Shown here in pieces: positions 18,000-26,251 of a stretch of DNA of 64,000 nt. Position 1 is the stretch's first letter; the number at the start of each line of letters is the position of its first letter. Position numbers and translations under genes: made by a program. The DNA lies in NCBI RefSeq assembly GCF_019303535.1, contig NZ_JACCIU010000002.1, forward strand, positions 1 through 64,000, read 5' to 3'. The notes under the pieces were generated by a model. It had not been told where the DNA came from. It made no database searches and was given only the letters and a program-made list of their open reading frames with translations. This DNA is from Lactobacillus sp. Sy-1 (GTDB lineage: Bacteria; Bacillota; Bacilli; Lactobacillales; Lactobacillaceae).

Positions 18000-18028
18000 A
18001 GACTAACAATTAATTAGTAATATGTCAA
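18000..18028 (-). promoter_or_regulatory. Promoter of the leader peptide and ABC operon
   Basis: On the minus strand TTGACA (18023-18028) and TAGTCT (18000-18005) are 17 bases apart, placing the transcript start near 17993, about 28 bases before the leader ORF. Confidence 0.65.
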
Positions 18029-18198
18029 TAATATTAACTAGAAACTAGTATTTGAATCCTCTGTAACAATTTTTAACATAATTTGTAATATAAAGTTATC
18101 ACAAAATCGCTTACAAATCTTTAAATTTGTTTTATAATATATTAAAGAAAGTATTAAGACTTTCAATATTAACTAGAAATCGAAAGAAGGCTATTAAC

Positions 18199-18492
18199 AT
18201 GTCAAACCGTAGTTACCTAGTGGGTCTATATATTGGACTAGCAGCACTTGCTGTTGGTTGCCTATTTTTATTTGGCTCCTTTTTTGCCCATGCTAATAAC
18301 AATCAACCTAAATTATCGCATCGTGAAATGAATGCATTTATCGCTGATTATAATTTTGCAACTAAACATCAAGCAGGATTTAAAATTAATGAATCCGTTC
18401 CACAACAATACTTTAACGTCCCGAATTCCAAAAACAATGATAACCATCATCAAGAAAATCACAGTCATCGTACCCCTGATGAATCTCAGTAA
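18199..18492 (+). CDS. Small membrane-anchored or secreted protein, unknown function
   Basis: A 97-residue protein, not recognised. A single hydrophobic segment (about 8-34, LYIGLAALAVGCLFLFG) is followed by FAHA and a polar, His- and Asn-rich tail ending in HHQENHSHRTPDE. It could be a signal peptide cleaved after AHA or a type II membrane anchor. The ATG at 18199 is preferred because AGAAGG lies 9-10 bases upstream; an upstream ATG at 18127 lacks a site. The tail might bind metal, which is speculation. Confidence 0.6.
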   Translation: MSNRSYLVGLYIGLAALAVGCLFLFGSFFAHANNNQPKLSHREMNAFIADYNFATKHQAGFKINESVPQQYFNVPNSKNNDNHHQENHSHRTPDESQ

Positions 18493-18497
18493 ACTAG

Positions 18498-18989
18498 TTA
18501 ATTAGCTAGTGCTGATTGATACGCAGCCAGGGTCGTTTTATCAAAACACACGATTGTTACGTCAACATCAGCGTTGATGCTTCTTAACGTTGTAATCGCA
18601 ACCTTTGCTGCGGCTGACACCGGATAGCCATAGGCACCCGTGCTAATTGACGGAAATGCCACGGTATGACAATGGTTCTTTACTGCCACCTTAAGTGAGT
18701 TACGGTAGCAATTTTGCAGTTGATCGGCGTCAGCGGCTTCCCCGTGCCAAACGGGACCGACAGTATGAATAATGTATTTTGCAGGCAGCCAATAGCCGGG
18801 AGTGATTTTTGCTTCCCCAGTTTGACAGCCATTTAAGTGTACACACGCATTGTTAAGTTCTGGACCCGCAGCGTGGTGAATCGCTCCGTCAACACCGCCG
18901 CCACCCATTAAACTATGGTTAGCTGCATTAACAATTGCATCACCATTAAACTTAGTAATATCCCCTAACGTTAAACTAATTTGGACCAT
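18498..18989 (-). CDS. Macro-domain protein (YmdB/MacroD type ADP-ribose hydrolase)
   Basis: A 163-residue single macro domain. GDIT (9-12), NAANHSLMGGGGVDGAIHHA (21-40) and the phosphate loop STGAYGYP (about 116-123) match the MacroD/YmdB class, which hydrolyses O-acetyl-ADP-ribose and can remove ADP-ribose from acidic residues. It is cytoplasmic, with no signal peptide. A secreted ADP-ribosyltransferase lies 3 kb away, but nothing in the sequence ties the two together. Confidence 0.9.
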   Translation of the reverse strand: MVQISLTLGDITKFNGDAIVNAANHSLMGGGGVDGAIHHAAGPELNNACVHLNGCQTGEAKITPGYWLPAKYIIHTVGPVWHGEAADADQLQNCYRNSLKVAVKNHCHTVAFPSISTGAYGYPVSAAAKVAITTLRSINADVDVTIVCFDKTTLAAYQSALAN

Positions 18990-19015
18990 TAATGATCACC
19001 CCCGTTTAAAAATAA

Positions 19016-19885
19016 CTAGATTAATTTTTCGCGATTAGCAACCAAAAATTCAATGAAATACTGACTAGCAATTGGCAACGTTTCCTTGTCACGATAAACA
19101 ACCGCTACGGGACGTTTAACAGCTGGTGATACTGGTTTACTAACCACGTTAAAATTAGTCCTTTTGAACACAAGTTCAGATAAAATACTGATTCCTAACC
19201 CGGCTTCTACCATTGCCATAATTGTATAATCATCCTGGATTCGGTAGCGTACATTCGGCTTAACATTCGCTTTGTTAAATGCTTCGAGTGGTTCGCTATA
19301 CCCCCCTCCTTCAACTAAAATGAATGGGTCATCGCATAGCTTCTCAATTGGTACTTCGTCTAGTTTAGCGAGGGGATGATCAACTGGAAGAAACGCATTC
19401 ATTTGGGTCGTGTGAATAATTTGCTTGTTGAAACCATCCCCATAGTCAGCGGTCATCAACCCAAAATCGATTACACCGTTTTTAAGCCAATTCAAAATCA
19501 TTCCATAGTCACCCTGTTGGAGCACAAACTCAATGTCTGGATACTCACGTCTAAATTCCTTAAATAACTCTGGCAACCAATAACAACTAACACTGGTAAT
19601 TGCACCAATTCTAACGGTCCCAGTTTTCAGTCCTCGAATTGAACTTGCGGTTTCCTTAAGGGCCTGGTATTGGCGAATCGTTTGAACGATGTATGGGTAT
19701 AATTCTCTTCCTTCAGGAGTCAGTTGAACTCCATGCCGAGACCGCTTCAAAATTTGGATATTAAATTCTTTTTCTAAACTAGCAACCATCTGACTTACTG
19801 ATGATTGGGTATACCCTAATAATTCCGCTGCTTTAGTAAAACTATTGGTTTTTAAAATTGCCTCAATTACTAATAGTCTGTTCAT
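19016..19885 (-). CDS. LysR family transcriptional regulator
   Basis: A 289-residue regulator: winged helix-turn-helix at 1-60 (FTKAAELLGYTQSSVSQMV) and a periplasmic-binding-like effector domain from about 90. It is divergent from the APC permease gene with 107 bases between them, the usual LysR target arrangement, so it probably controls that permease. Confidence 0.93.
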   Translation of the reverse strand: MNRLLVIEAILKTNSFTKAAELLGYTQSSVSQMVASLEKEFNIQILKRSRHGVQLTPEGRELYPYIVQTIRQYQALKETASSIRGLKTGTVRIGAITSVSCYWLPELFKEFRREYPDIEFVLQQGDYGMILNWLKNGVIDFGLMTADYGDGFNKQIIHTTQMNAFLPVDHPLAKLDEVPIEKLCDDPFILVEGGGYSEPLEAFNKANVKPNVRYRIQDDYTIMAMVEAGLGISILSELVFKRTNFNVVSKPVSPAVKRPVAVVYRDKETLPIASQYFIEFLVANREKLI

Positions 19886-19992
19886 TTTATATCACCATTT
19901 CTAATATAAGTATTTTAATTATTAATTTTACTTATCTCACCTTTCAATATATAGTTGTTAAGGACACTAATTAAAAGGGGAAGATATTTATT

Positions 19993-21393
19993 ATGCAAAT
20001 ATTCAAAAAGGAATCAGTTAGTAACTACTTAAAGGCTGATTCACGATTATCTAAGACGCTAACCGCACGTGATCTGGTATCACTTGGGATTGGAGCCGTG
20101 ATTGGAACCGGGATTTTTATTTTACCTGGCCATGAAGCAGCTTCCCATGCTGGACCAGCAGTTGCCATTGCCTTTTTAATGGCCGCAATCGTTTCCGGTT
20201 TGGTCGGCATGGCGTATGCTGAATTCTCTTCAGCAATGCCAATCGCAGGTTCTGCGTATTCATTTGGATCCGTCGTTTATGGCGAAATCGTGGGTTGGAT
20301 TTTAGGATGGTCATTAATTCTAGAGTACTTCTTAGCAGTCTCAGCTGAAGCAACTGGATTTGCTGCTTACTTTAATAATAACATATTGTCAGCAGTCGGG
20401 ATTAACATCCCGAAGGCCCTTCAAGCTGGACCAATGGAGGGAGGCGTAATTAACATTACCGCCGTAATCGTGATTTTAGTGATTTCCGCCATCCTAATGA
20501 AGGGAACCGCACTTTCCACCAAGGTGGAAAACTTCGCGGTGATCATTAAAGTGGTCATCATCATTTTATTCATCGTTATCGGGGTCTTTTATGTTAAGTC
20601 TAGCAACTACGTCCCATTCTATCCAAAGGAATTCCATTCTAGCCTCTTTGGATTAGGTGGTATTTCAACCGCCGCTGCAACCGTCTTCTTTGCTTTTATT
20701 GGATTTGATGCCCTCGCAGCGAACTCTGCTGAAACCATCGATCCCGGAAAGAACGTAATTAAGGGAATTATGGGAACTGTTATCATTGCAGTAATCCTTT
20801 ACGTATCATTCTCACTAGTGTTAACAGGAATCGTTAACTATAAGCAGCTAAACATTGATGACCCGGCAGCATTCGCACTGGAAGTGGTTCACCTTACCGC
20901 TTGGAATAAGTTAATTACCATTGGAGCACTCTTTGGAATTTTCACCGCGATGATTACCATGTTTATCGGTGGTTCCAGATTAGTGTATGCTCTCGGGCGG
21001 GACGGGTTACTGCCAAAGATGATGGGAAAGGTTTCAGAAAAACATTCGGTTCCTTCTAACGCCATCATTATTGCAACCATTGTGCAAGCAATTTTCGCTG
21101 GGTTAGTTCCACTTGCACAGTTGGCATCATTAATCAATGCCGGTACCTTGATTGCCTTTACCTTTATCTCATTTGGAGTCATTAAGCTTCGGAAACGAAC
21201 GGACATCCAAAACGATGGATTCAAGATGCCATGGTACCCAGTTCTACCAATCATTGCTGGACTGTTCAGTATTTTCTTCATCCTGGTCCTTCCTGATATC
21301 ACTAAGATTTCAGTTAGTATCTGGTTGGTCCTTGGGTTTATCTTCTACTTTGTGTATGGGGTTAGACATTCCAAGCTCCAAAATAGTAAGTAA
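19993..21393 (+). CDS. APC superfamily amino acid permease
   Basis: A 466-residue integral membrane transporter with about 12 hydrophobic segments. The first carries GIGAVIGTGIFILPG (about 32-46), the substrate-contacting motif of amino acid-polyamine-organocation permeases; the cytoplasmic GRDGLLP motif lies near 335. It resembles the cationic or broad-specificity (YfnA/CAT-like) group, but the substrate cannot be fixed from sequence. Good ribosome site AGGGGAAG. Divergent from a LysR gene. Confidence 0.9.
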   Translation: MQIFKKESVSNYLKADSRLSKTLTARDLVSLGIGAVIGTGIFILPGHEAASHAGPAVAIAFLMAAIVSGLVGMAYAEFSSAMPIAGSAYSFGSVVYGEIVGWILGWSLILEYFLAVSAEATGFAAYFNNNILSAVGINIPKALQAGPMEGGVINITAVIVILVISAILMKGTALSTKVENFAVIIKVVIIILFIVIGVFYVKSSNYVPFYPKEFHSSLFGLGGISTAAATVFFAFIGFDALAANSAETIDPGKNVIKGIMGTVIIAVILYVSFSLVLTGIVNYKQLNIDDPAAFALEVVHLTAWNKLITIGALFGIFTAMITMFIGGSRLVYALGRDGLLPKMMGKVSEKHSVPSNAIIIATIVQAIFAGLVPLAQLASLINAGTLIAFTFISFGVIKLRKRTDIQNDGFKMPWYPVLPIIAGLFSIFFILVLPDITKISVSIWLVLGFIFYFVYGVRHSKLQNSK

Positions 21394-21413
21394 TTTTACA
21401 TCTGAATAAATCA

Positions 21414-21452
21414 AAAGGGCAATCACAATTTTGAATTGTGGTTGTCTTTTTG
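21414..21452 (+). terminator. Terminator of the APC permease gene
   Basis: A GGGCAATCACAATT hairpin with wobble-paired return arm AATTGTGGTTGTCTTTTT follows the permease stop. Confidence 0.7.
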
Positions 21453-21490
21453 ATAGCCATAATGAAATGGATTTTAGTAATCACAAAAAC

Positions 21491-21531
21491 AAACGCACCT
21501 TAGAGATTTAATTCAATCCCTAGGTGCGTTT
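21491..21531 (-). terminator. Terminator of the peptide-binding protein gene
   Basis: An AACGCACCT / AGGTGCGTT hairpin with additional inner pairing lies just downstream of the stop at 21548 on the minus strand. Confidence 0.75.
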
Positions 21532-21547
21532 ATTCACTTTTAAGCTA

Positions 21548-23185
21548 TTACTTTACATATACTTCAGAGAGGTCCCAAGTTGGTCCATTTGGATAGTACT
21601 TAACACCATGGATGTTAGACTTGATCACTTCTGGTTGAACTTGTTGATAAAGTGGTGCAATTGCTTGTTGCGAAAGCATAATATCATTAGCCTTAACCAT
21701 GTCAGACCAACGCTTTGCTTCATTATTAGCGTCAGCCCCTGTGGCACGATTCATTAGTGAATCGTACTCAGCATTTGACCATTTACCGAAGTTCAAGGAG
21801 TTGTTGCTGACCTTAGTGTTCAGTGGTGATGTTGGGTCAGTCACTGATGGTGACCAAAGGGCAACGACAACTTGGAATTGATTATTAAGGGAACGACTAA
21901 CCTTAGTTGGATGTGGTAAGGTCAAGCTAGATACCTTCAAGCCAGGTAGTTTTTCCAGTTCACTTTGGAGGAATTCATTAACTGATTTTCCAGTAGGAGT
22001 ATCATCATTTAGCAATTGAAGGTTAACCTTCTTAGCGTTAATTTCAGCGAGCCCCTTCTTCCAGTACTGCTTAGCTTCTGCTAAGTTCCCAGTCGTAGCA
22101 GCTTTATTATAGGAATCATCTGTAAAGTCCTTCCCATTGTATGAAGCAAGGCCCTTTGCTACTAATCCTTTCGCTGGATAAGAGCCATCACCAAGCACAT
22201 CCTTAGTGAGTTGATTTCTATCAACTGCTAGGGAAATTGCCTTTCGAATATTGATATTCTTCAATGCCTTAACCTTAGTTTGGTTGAATGCCAAGTAGTA
22301 GACACTGTCAGTATTTCTCAAGTGTAGTTGTGAGTTCCCCTTGTAGTGTTCCACTTGTTGCTTCCCATTCAATTGTAATTCATCTAACTTACCAGCTTCG
22401 TATTGGTTCAAACCAGTGCCAGGATCCTTAATAACGGTATATTTAATGTTATTAACCTTAGTCTTACTTTCATTCCAGTAGTAATTATTTTTGGTAAGAG
22501 TCCAACCATCATTACTGCCTGACCAACCGGTAACCTTAAACGGTCCGTTATAAACTGTCTTTTGGCTTTCAGTTCCGTAAGCAGAACCATACTTCTTAAC
22601 CGCAGCTTCGTTTTGTGGGTAGAAGACTGGTAGGGTAACCAGGTTCTTAAAGTAACTTTCTGGCTTACTCAATTGGATTACTAACTTATAATCGCCATCA
22701 GCCTTAACCCCTAAGGAACTCACGGGTTTGGTCTTTTTCTGAACTGCGTCGTAGTTTTGGATGTGGTCTAAATAGTATGCAGCCTGTGAAGCAGTCTTAG
22801 GATCAGCGCTTCGTTGAACCCCGTAAACAAAGTCCTTTGCAGTCACTGGGGTGCCATTACTCCACTTCGAATGGCGTAGGTAGAACGTATAGGTTTTCCC
22901 ATCGTTTGAAACCTTGTAACTCTTTGCTACTCCAGGAGCAACTTTATTGCCACCATTAATGGTCAGTAGTCCCCGATAGGCATTGTAGACAATTTGATCA
23001 CTAACACTATCAACTGCTTTTGAAGGATCCAGAGTGGTAATACTAGCACTACTCATCCAGTTTAAATTCTTCTTATTGCCTGCGCTTGAACTAGAATTTT
23101 TAGAAGAGCTTGATCCACAAGCTGACAGTACCAACGCTGATAATGCTGTAACAATTCCAATTTTCCAAATCGAACCCTTTTTCAA
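21548..23185 (-). CDS. Oligopeptide ABC transporter substrate-binding lipoprotein (OppA-like)
   Basis: Family 5 extracellular solute-binding protein, about 545 residues, with a lipobox ending LSAC just after the signal peptide. The mature protein follows the peptide-binder pattern (LDPSKAVDSVSDQIVYNAY, then NGTPVTAKDFVYGVQRSADP). TTG at 23185 is preferred as start because AGAGGA lies 10 bases upstream; a GTG at 23194 is too close to it. It is encoded 48 bases after the C26 peptidase gene, so imported gamma-glutamyl or other peptides could be processed by that enzyme; this link is inferred. Confidence 0.9.
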   Translation of the reverse strand: MKKGSIWKIGIVTALSALVLSACGSSSSKNSSSSAGNKKNLNWMSSASITTLDPSKAVDSVSDQIVYNAYRGLLTINGGNKVAPGVAKSYKVSNDGKTYTFYLRHSKWSNGTPVTAKDFVYGVQRSADPKTASQAAYYLDHIQNYDAVQKKTKPVSSLGVKADGDYKLVIQLSKPESYFKNLVTLPVFYPQNEAAVKKYGSAYGTESQKTVYNGPFKVTGWSGSNDGWTLTKNNYYWNESKTKVNNIKYTVIKDPGTGLNQYEAGKLDELQLNGKQQVEHYKGNSQLHLRNTDSVYYLAFNQTKVKALKNINIRKAISLAVDRNQLTKDVLGDGSYPAKGLVAKGLASYNGKDFTDDSYNKAATTGNLAEAKQYWKKGLAEINAKKVNLQLLNDDTPTGKSVNEFLQSELEKLPGLKVSSLTLPHPTKVSRSLNNQFQVVVALWSPSVTDPTSPLNTKVSNNSLNFGKWSNAEYDSLMNRATGADANNEAKRWSDMVKANDIMLSQQAIAPLYQQVQPEVIKSNIHGVKYYPNGPTWDLSEVYVK

Positions 23186-23232
23186 TTCAACCACATCCTC
23201 TGTTTAATTTACATTGTGTGTAAAAGTAATAA

Positions 23233-23955
23233 CTATCTTAAGGCAACCCGATTTCTAGCATGAGCAAAAAACTTTTCAAAAAACTTTTCTTGCTTTGGAT
23301 CCTTTTCCCATAAGTCTTCTGGATGCCATTGAACCCCTTGAATTAAACCATCTTTTCCTTCAATGGATTCAACAATTCCATCATCGGCACGGGCAACCAC
23401 TCGTAGACCATCGCCCACTTTGTTAACTGCTTGATGATGTCTAGAATTAACCTTAGTCCGTGCTCCAAGTGACTCAGCAAGGTAGCTATCTGGGTCAACG
23501 TTAATCATATGAGTTGGGAAGTACCCATTATCCCAATCAGCAGTATGATTCATGATTTCTTCATAATTAGGGGTTTGAGAATAGATATCTTGGTATAAAG
23601 TCCCCCCAAAGAATACGTTAATGGCCTGCATTCCTCGACAAATGCCAAGCACTGGCTTTCCATTAGAAGTCGATTCCTTCAAAGCGGTGAACTCAGCAGC
23701 ATCACGGTTATTATCAGGAACATCAGTCGTAGAAAGCGCCATTTGATTATAGAGTTTTGGATTAACATCGATTCCACCCTTAATGATTAATCCATCAACT
23801 TCATCAATTAAGGCCTTAGTTTTTGATGAACTACCAATTGGAACCGCAACTGGTGTAATATTATGCGCTCTTAATAACTTAACAATTGTTTTTGGAACCC
23901 CATTCAATGGGTCGCCATCGTTTTCATGAACATCTGAAGTTATTCCAATTTTCAT
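23233..23955 (-). CDS. Peptidase C26/class I glutamine amidotransferase-like hydrolase
   Basis: A 240-residue cytoplasmic enzyme like gamma-glutamyl-gamma-aminobutyrate hydrolase. The nucleophile cysteine lies in GICRGMQAINVFFGG (about 103-117), and the His and Glu of the triad in VQWHPED (about 213-219). It would cleave gamma-glutamyl bonds. It is the first structural gene behind a leader peptide and terminator and is cotranscribed with the peptide-binding protein gene. Its exact substrate is unknown. Confidence 0.9.
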   Translation of the reverse strand: MKIGITSDVHENDGDPLNGVPKTIVKLLRAHNITPVAVPIGSSSKTKALIDEVDGLIIKGGIDVNPKLYNQMALSTTDVPDNNRDAAEFTALKESTSNGKPVLGICRGMQAINVFFGGTLYQDIYSQTPNYEEIMNHTADWDNGYFPTHMINVDPDSYLAESLGARTKVNSRHHQAVNKVGDGLRVVARADDGIVESIEGKDGLIQGVQWHPEDLWEKDPKQEKFFEKFFAHARNRVALR

Positions 23956-23976
23956 ATATATTCCCCCTAAAATAAC

Positions 23977-24019
23977 AAAAGACCACTCCTAACACAAAAA
24001 GTGCTAAAAGTGGTCTTTT
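23977..24019 (-). terminator. Attenuator terminator ahead of the C26 peptidase operon
   Basis: AAAAGACCACT (24019-24009 on the minus strand) pairs with AGTGGTCTTTT (23987-23977), with a further GCAC/GTGT inner helix and a U-rich tail. It lies between a short leader ORF and the peptidase gene. Confidence 0.82.
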
Positions 24020-24051
24020 TCCAAATGAAGTAGTTGGTTTTTCAAAACTAG

Positions 24052-24135
24052 CTATTTCAAACCGAATAACCATGATTTAACACTTTTAAATTCTAAACAC
24101 ATAATTTGAATTAAGCTCATTTTAATGACAGTCAT
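24052..24135 (-). CDS. Leader peptide of the C26 peptidase/peptide-binding operon
   Basis: A 27-codon ORF with a strong ribosome site (CGGAGGG, 8-9 bases before the ATG) and an excellent promoter upstream. It is followed by AAAAACCAACT (24043-24033), which can pair, with two single-base bulges, with the 3' arm of the terminator and so act as antiterminator. The codon content is not strongly biased: three Met, one Cys (codon 13), one Trp (codon 22). The sensed amino acid is therefore unclear. The layout parallels the Cys-Cys leader at 17870-17965. Confidence 0.6.
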   Translation of the reverse strand: MTVIKMSLIQIMCLEFKSVKSWLFGLK

Positions 24136-24168
24136 GATTATTCCCTCCGATTAATTTTGATAATATTA

Positions 24169-24197
24169 AGTATATTCTAAAAAATTAGAATAGTCAA
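24169..24197 (-). promoter_or_regulatory. Promoter of the C26 peptidase operon leader
   Basis: On the minus strand TTGACT (24192-24197) and TATACT (24169-24174) have a 17-base gap, about 34 bases before the leader ORF. Confidence 0.7.
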
Positions 24198-24293
24198 ATT
24201 TTTTCTAATTTATTTTAAAGGGTAATTGATTTACTTATTAGTTAGTTCTGCTACACTTTTAGGTAGTATTATAATTGAAAGTGAGGAAATAAA

Positions 24294-25631
24294 ATGAGGA
24301 ATCAATATCAATATGACGTTATTTATTTAGGAGGTGGCGTTGGAGCTGTAAACGGGGCCGTTCCACTAGGTAACCAGGGTTATCATGCTGCAATTATTGA
24401 ATCTACTGCCATTGGCGGTACCTGCCCTAACTTTGGTTGTACCCCTAAGTTTACACTTGATGTTCCTGCCGAACTTGCTTATCAGGCCCGTCAAATGAAG
24501 ACCCTTTATGGTGGAAGCGAATTAAAAGTTGATTGGTATGAAGACATGCAAAGAAAGCATCGTAATATTGATGCTGATCCAGCTGGCGGCATGAAAAAGC
24601 GCCTAAAGAATGCCGGTGTAGATGTAATTAAGGGCTTTGGAAAGCTTGTTGATAATCACACAATCGAGGTAAATGGCAACCAATTAACAACCGACAAAAT
24701 CGTGATTGCAACTGGATTGACTCCTAATCACATTGATGTTCCAGGAACTGAACTCACTCACGACAGCACCCACTTCCTATCAATTGACCACCTTCCTAAA
24801 CGAATGACTGTTATTGGCAGCGGCTACGTGGCAATTGAATTAGCCACCCTCGCCCATGAAGCAGGTGCTGAAGTGACCGTATTGATGCATCACGATAGAG
24901 TATTACGGGGCTTTGATTCATTCTTGGTTGATAAGCTAGTAGCTAGTTTAAAGGAACGCGGAATGAAGTTCATTGCCAATTCTGCAATTAAGGCAATTAA
25001 GCAAAGTGATTCAGAATTAATTGTTGAATACCAAGACACCCAACTAAAAACAGACTATGTTTTAGACGCTAGTGGGCGTAATCCAGTTGTCCACAACATT
25101 GGACTGGAGGCTGTCGGAGTGGATTTTGATGATAAGGGAATTAAGGTCAATGACCACCTACAAACCAGCGTTGATAATATTTATGCTGATGGAGATGTGA
25201 TTGACTTTGGTAAACCAGAATTATCCCCAGTTGCAACCTTTGAAAGTAAGTATTTAACAAAGCAGTTTACCGGAGCCACTACCGACCCAATTAAATTCCC
25301 ACCAATGCCCACGAACGTATTTGCATCCCCACGACTAGCAACAGTGGGGGTTAATCCCGAATCCGTTGACGGTGATGATAATTACCGGGTTCAACGTTCC
25401 ACCCTCTCAGGCGAAATGTACTATAAGGAATCCGGTCAAACCGTAGCCGCTAGAACATTAGTATTTGATAAGGACGACTACCTAGTTGGGGCAAGTGAAC
25501 TTAGTGATCAAGCCGCGGATGCAATCGAAATTTTAAACATGGTTATTTCTTGGCACATTAGTCGGGAACAAATTCAAGGGCTAATTAACATCTTCCCATC
25601 ACTTGGTAGCAATATTTTAACTAGTTTTTAA
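24294..25631 (+). CDS. FAD-dependent disulfide oxidoreductase, glutathione reductase-like
   Basis: A 445-residue class I pyridine nucleotide-disulfide oxidoreductase. The redox pair is in GGTCPNFGCTPK (C-x4-C, about 43-54), and a second dinucleotide fold VIGSGYVAIELATLAHEAG (about 169-187) binds NAD(P)H. The C-terminal interface, where relatives carry a HPTxxE-type His-Glu dyad for disulfide substrate turnover, reads INIFPSLGSN, with Phe in place of His and no following Glu. The enzyme may therefore act on a different acceptor. Monocistronic. Confidence 0.85.
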   Translation: MRNQYQYDVIYLGGGVGAVNGAVPLGNQGYHAAIIESTAIGGTCPNFGCTPKFTLDVPAELAYQARQMKTLYGGSELKVDWYEDMQRKHRNIDADPAGGMKKRLKNAGVDVIKGFGKLVDNHTIEVNGNQLTTDKIVIATGLTPNHIDVPGTELTHDSTHFLSIDHLPKRMTVIGSGYVAIELATLAHEAGAEVTVLMHHDRVLRGFDSFLVDKLVASLKERGMKFIANSAIKAIKQSDSELIVEYQDTQLKTDYVLDASGRNPVVHNIGLEAVGVDFDDKGIKVNDHLQTSVDNIYADGDVIDFGKPELSPVATFESKYLTKQFTGATTDPIKFPPMPTNVFASPRLATVGVNPESVDGDDNYRVQRSTLSGEMYYKESGQTVAARTLVFDKDDYLVGASELSDQAADAIEILNMVISWHISREQIQGLINIFPSLGSNILTSF

Positions 25632-25737
25632 GGTTTCGCAACAAAATAATTAAAAATAATCCTTCCTGGTTTATGTAGCAAGTTTTTAATGATATGATAG
25701 TAAATAACTTGTTATATAAAGGAATGAATAAATCAAA

Positions 25738-26220
25738 ATGCGTAAATCTAAAATTATGGGTTTAATTATGGTTTTAGCTTCATCGCTTACATTAGCCGCT
25801 TGTCAAAATCATGAAAAAGCACCTGCAAAGAGTAGCTTACCAGCTACCTATTTCTCATCTGCTAATTCAGCTTCATCAGAAGCTCAAAAACAACAAATTG
25901 CAATTAACAACTTTGTTGGATCGTTAAAAAATAACTATAAGAAGCTATTTAAGGTTTCATACGATCAAGGAAGCGATACAGTTACCCTAGTTCCAATTAG
26001 TAAGGACCTTAAGGAAATTATTAAGCTAAGTAATCAAAATAATTCTGAAGGAATTAAGGCTTGGACTAGTTTTGTGGCTGGATTGAAGAAAACCTCTGCT
26101 AATGTATCAAAGCAAACTAAGGATAAAGACTTCAAGCTCAACATGACTGATTATAGTGATCATAGTAAGATTTTATACTCAGTTCAAGACGGTAAAGTCC
26201 TAAAAAACGCATATCAATAA
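25738..26220 (+). CDS. Lipoprotein of unknown function
   Basis: A 160-residue protein with signal peptide and lipobox LAAC (Cys at about 22), then a Ser/Ala-rich linker (30-50) and a soluble domain of about 110 residues with many Lys and Ser. No family recognised. It is a monocistronic gene with a strong terminator shared with the convergent secreted-protein gene. Confidence 0.75.
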   Translation: MRKSKIMGLIMVLASSLTLAACQNHEKAPAKSSLPATYFSSANSASSEAQKQQIAINNFVGSLKNNYKKLFKVSYDQGSDTVTLVPISKDLKEIIKLSNQNNSEGIKAWTSFVAGLKKTSANVSKQTKDKDFKLNMTDYSDHSKILYSVQDGKVLKNAYQ

Positions 26221-26223
26221 AAT

Positions 26224-26251
26224 AAAAAGCTAGCCGATTGGCTAGCTTTTT
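26224..26251. terminator. Bidirectional terminator
   Basis: A 12-base perfect repeat, AAAAAGCTAGCC and complement, with a 4-base loop between convergent genes. Confidence 0.9.

Noticed and set aside
14430-18989. Secreted ADP-ribosyltransferase and macro-domain protein as a toxin-immunity pair
   Set aside because: They lie 3 kb apart on opposite strands with an ABC operon between them, and the macro protein is of the common housekeeping type; no evidence of linkage.
20889-21302. Long antisense reading frame opposite the APC permease gene
   Set aside because: A shadow of the permease codon pattern; no ribosome site, and the composition matches the antisense of membrane-segment codons.
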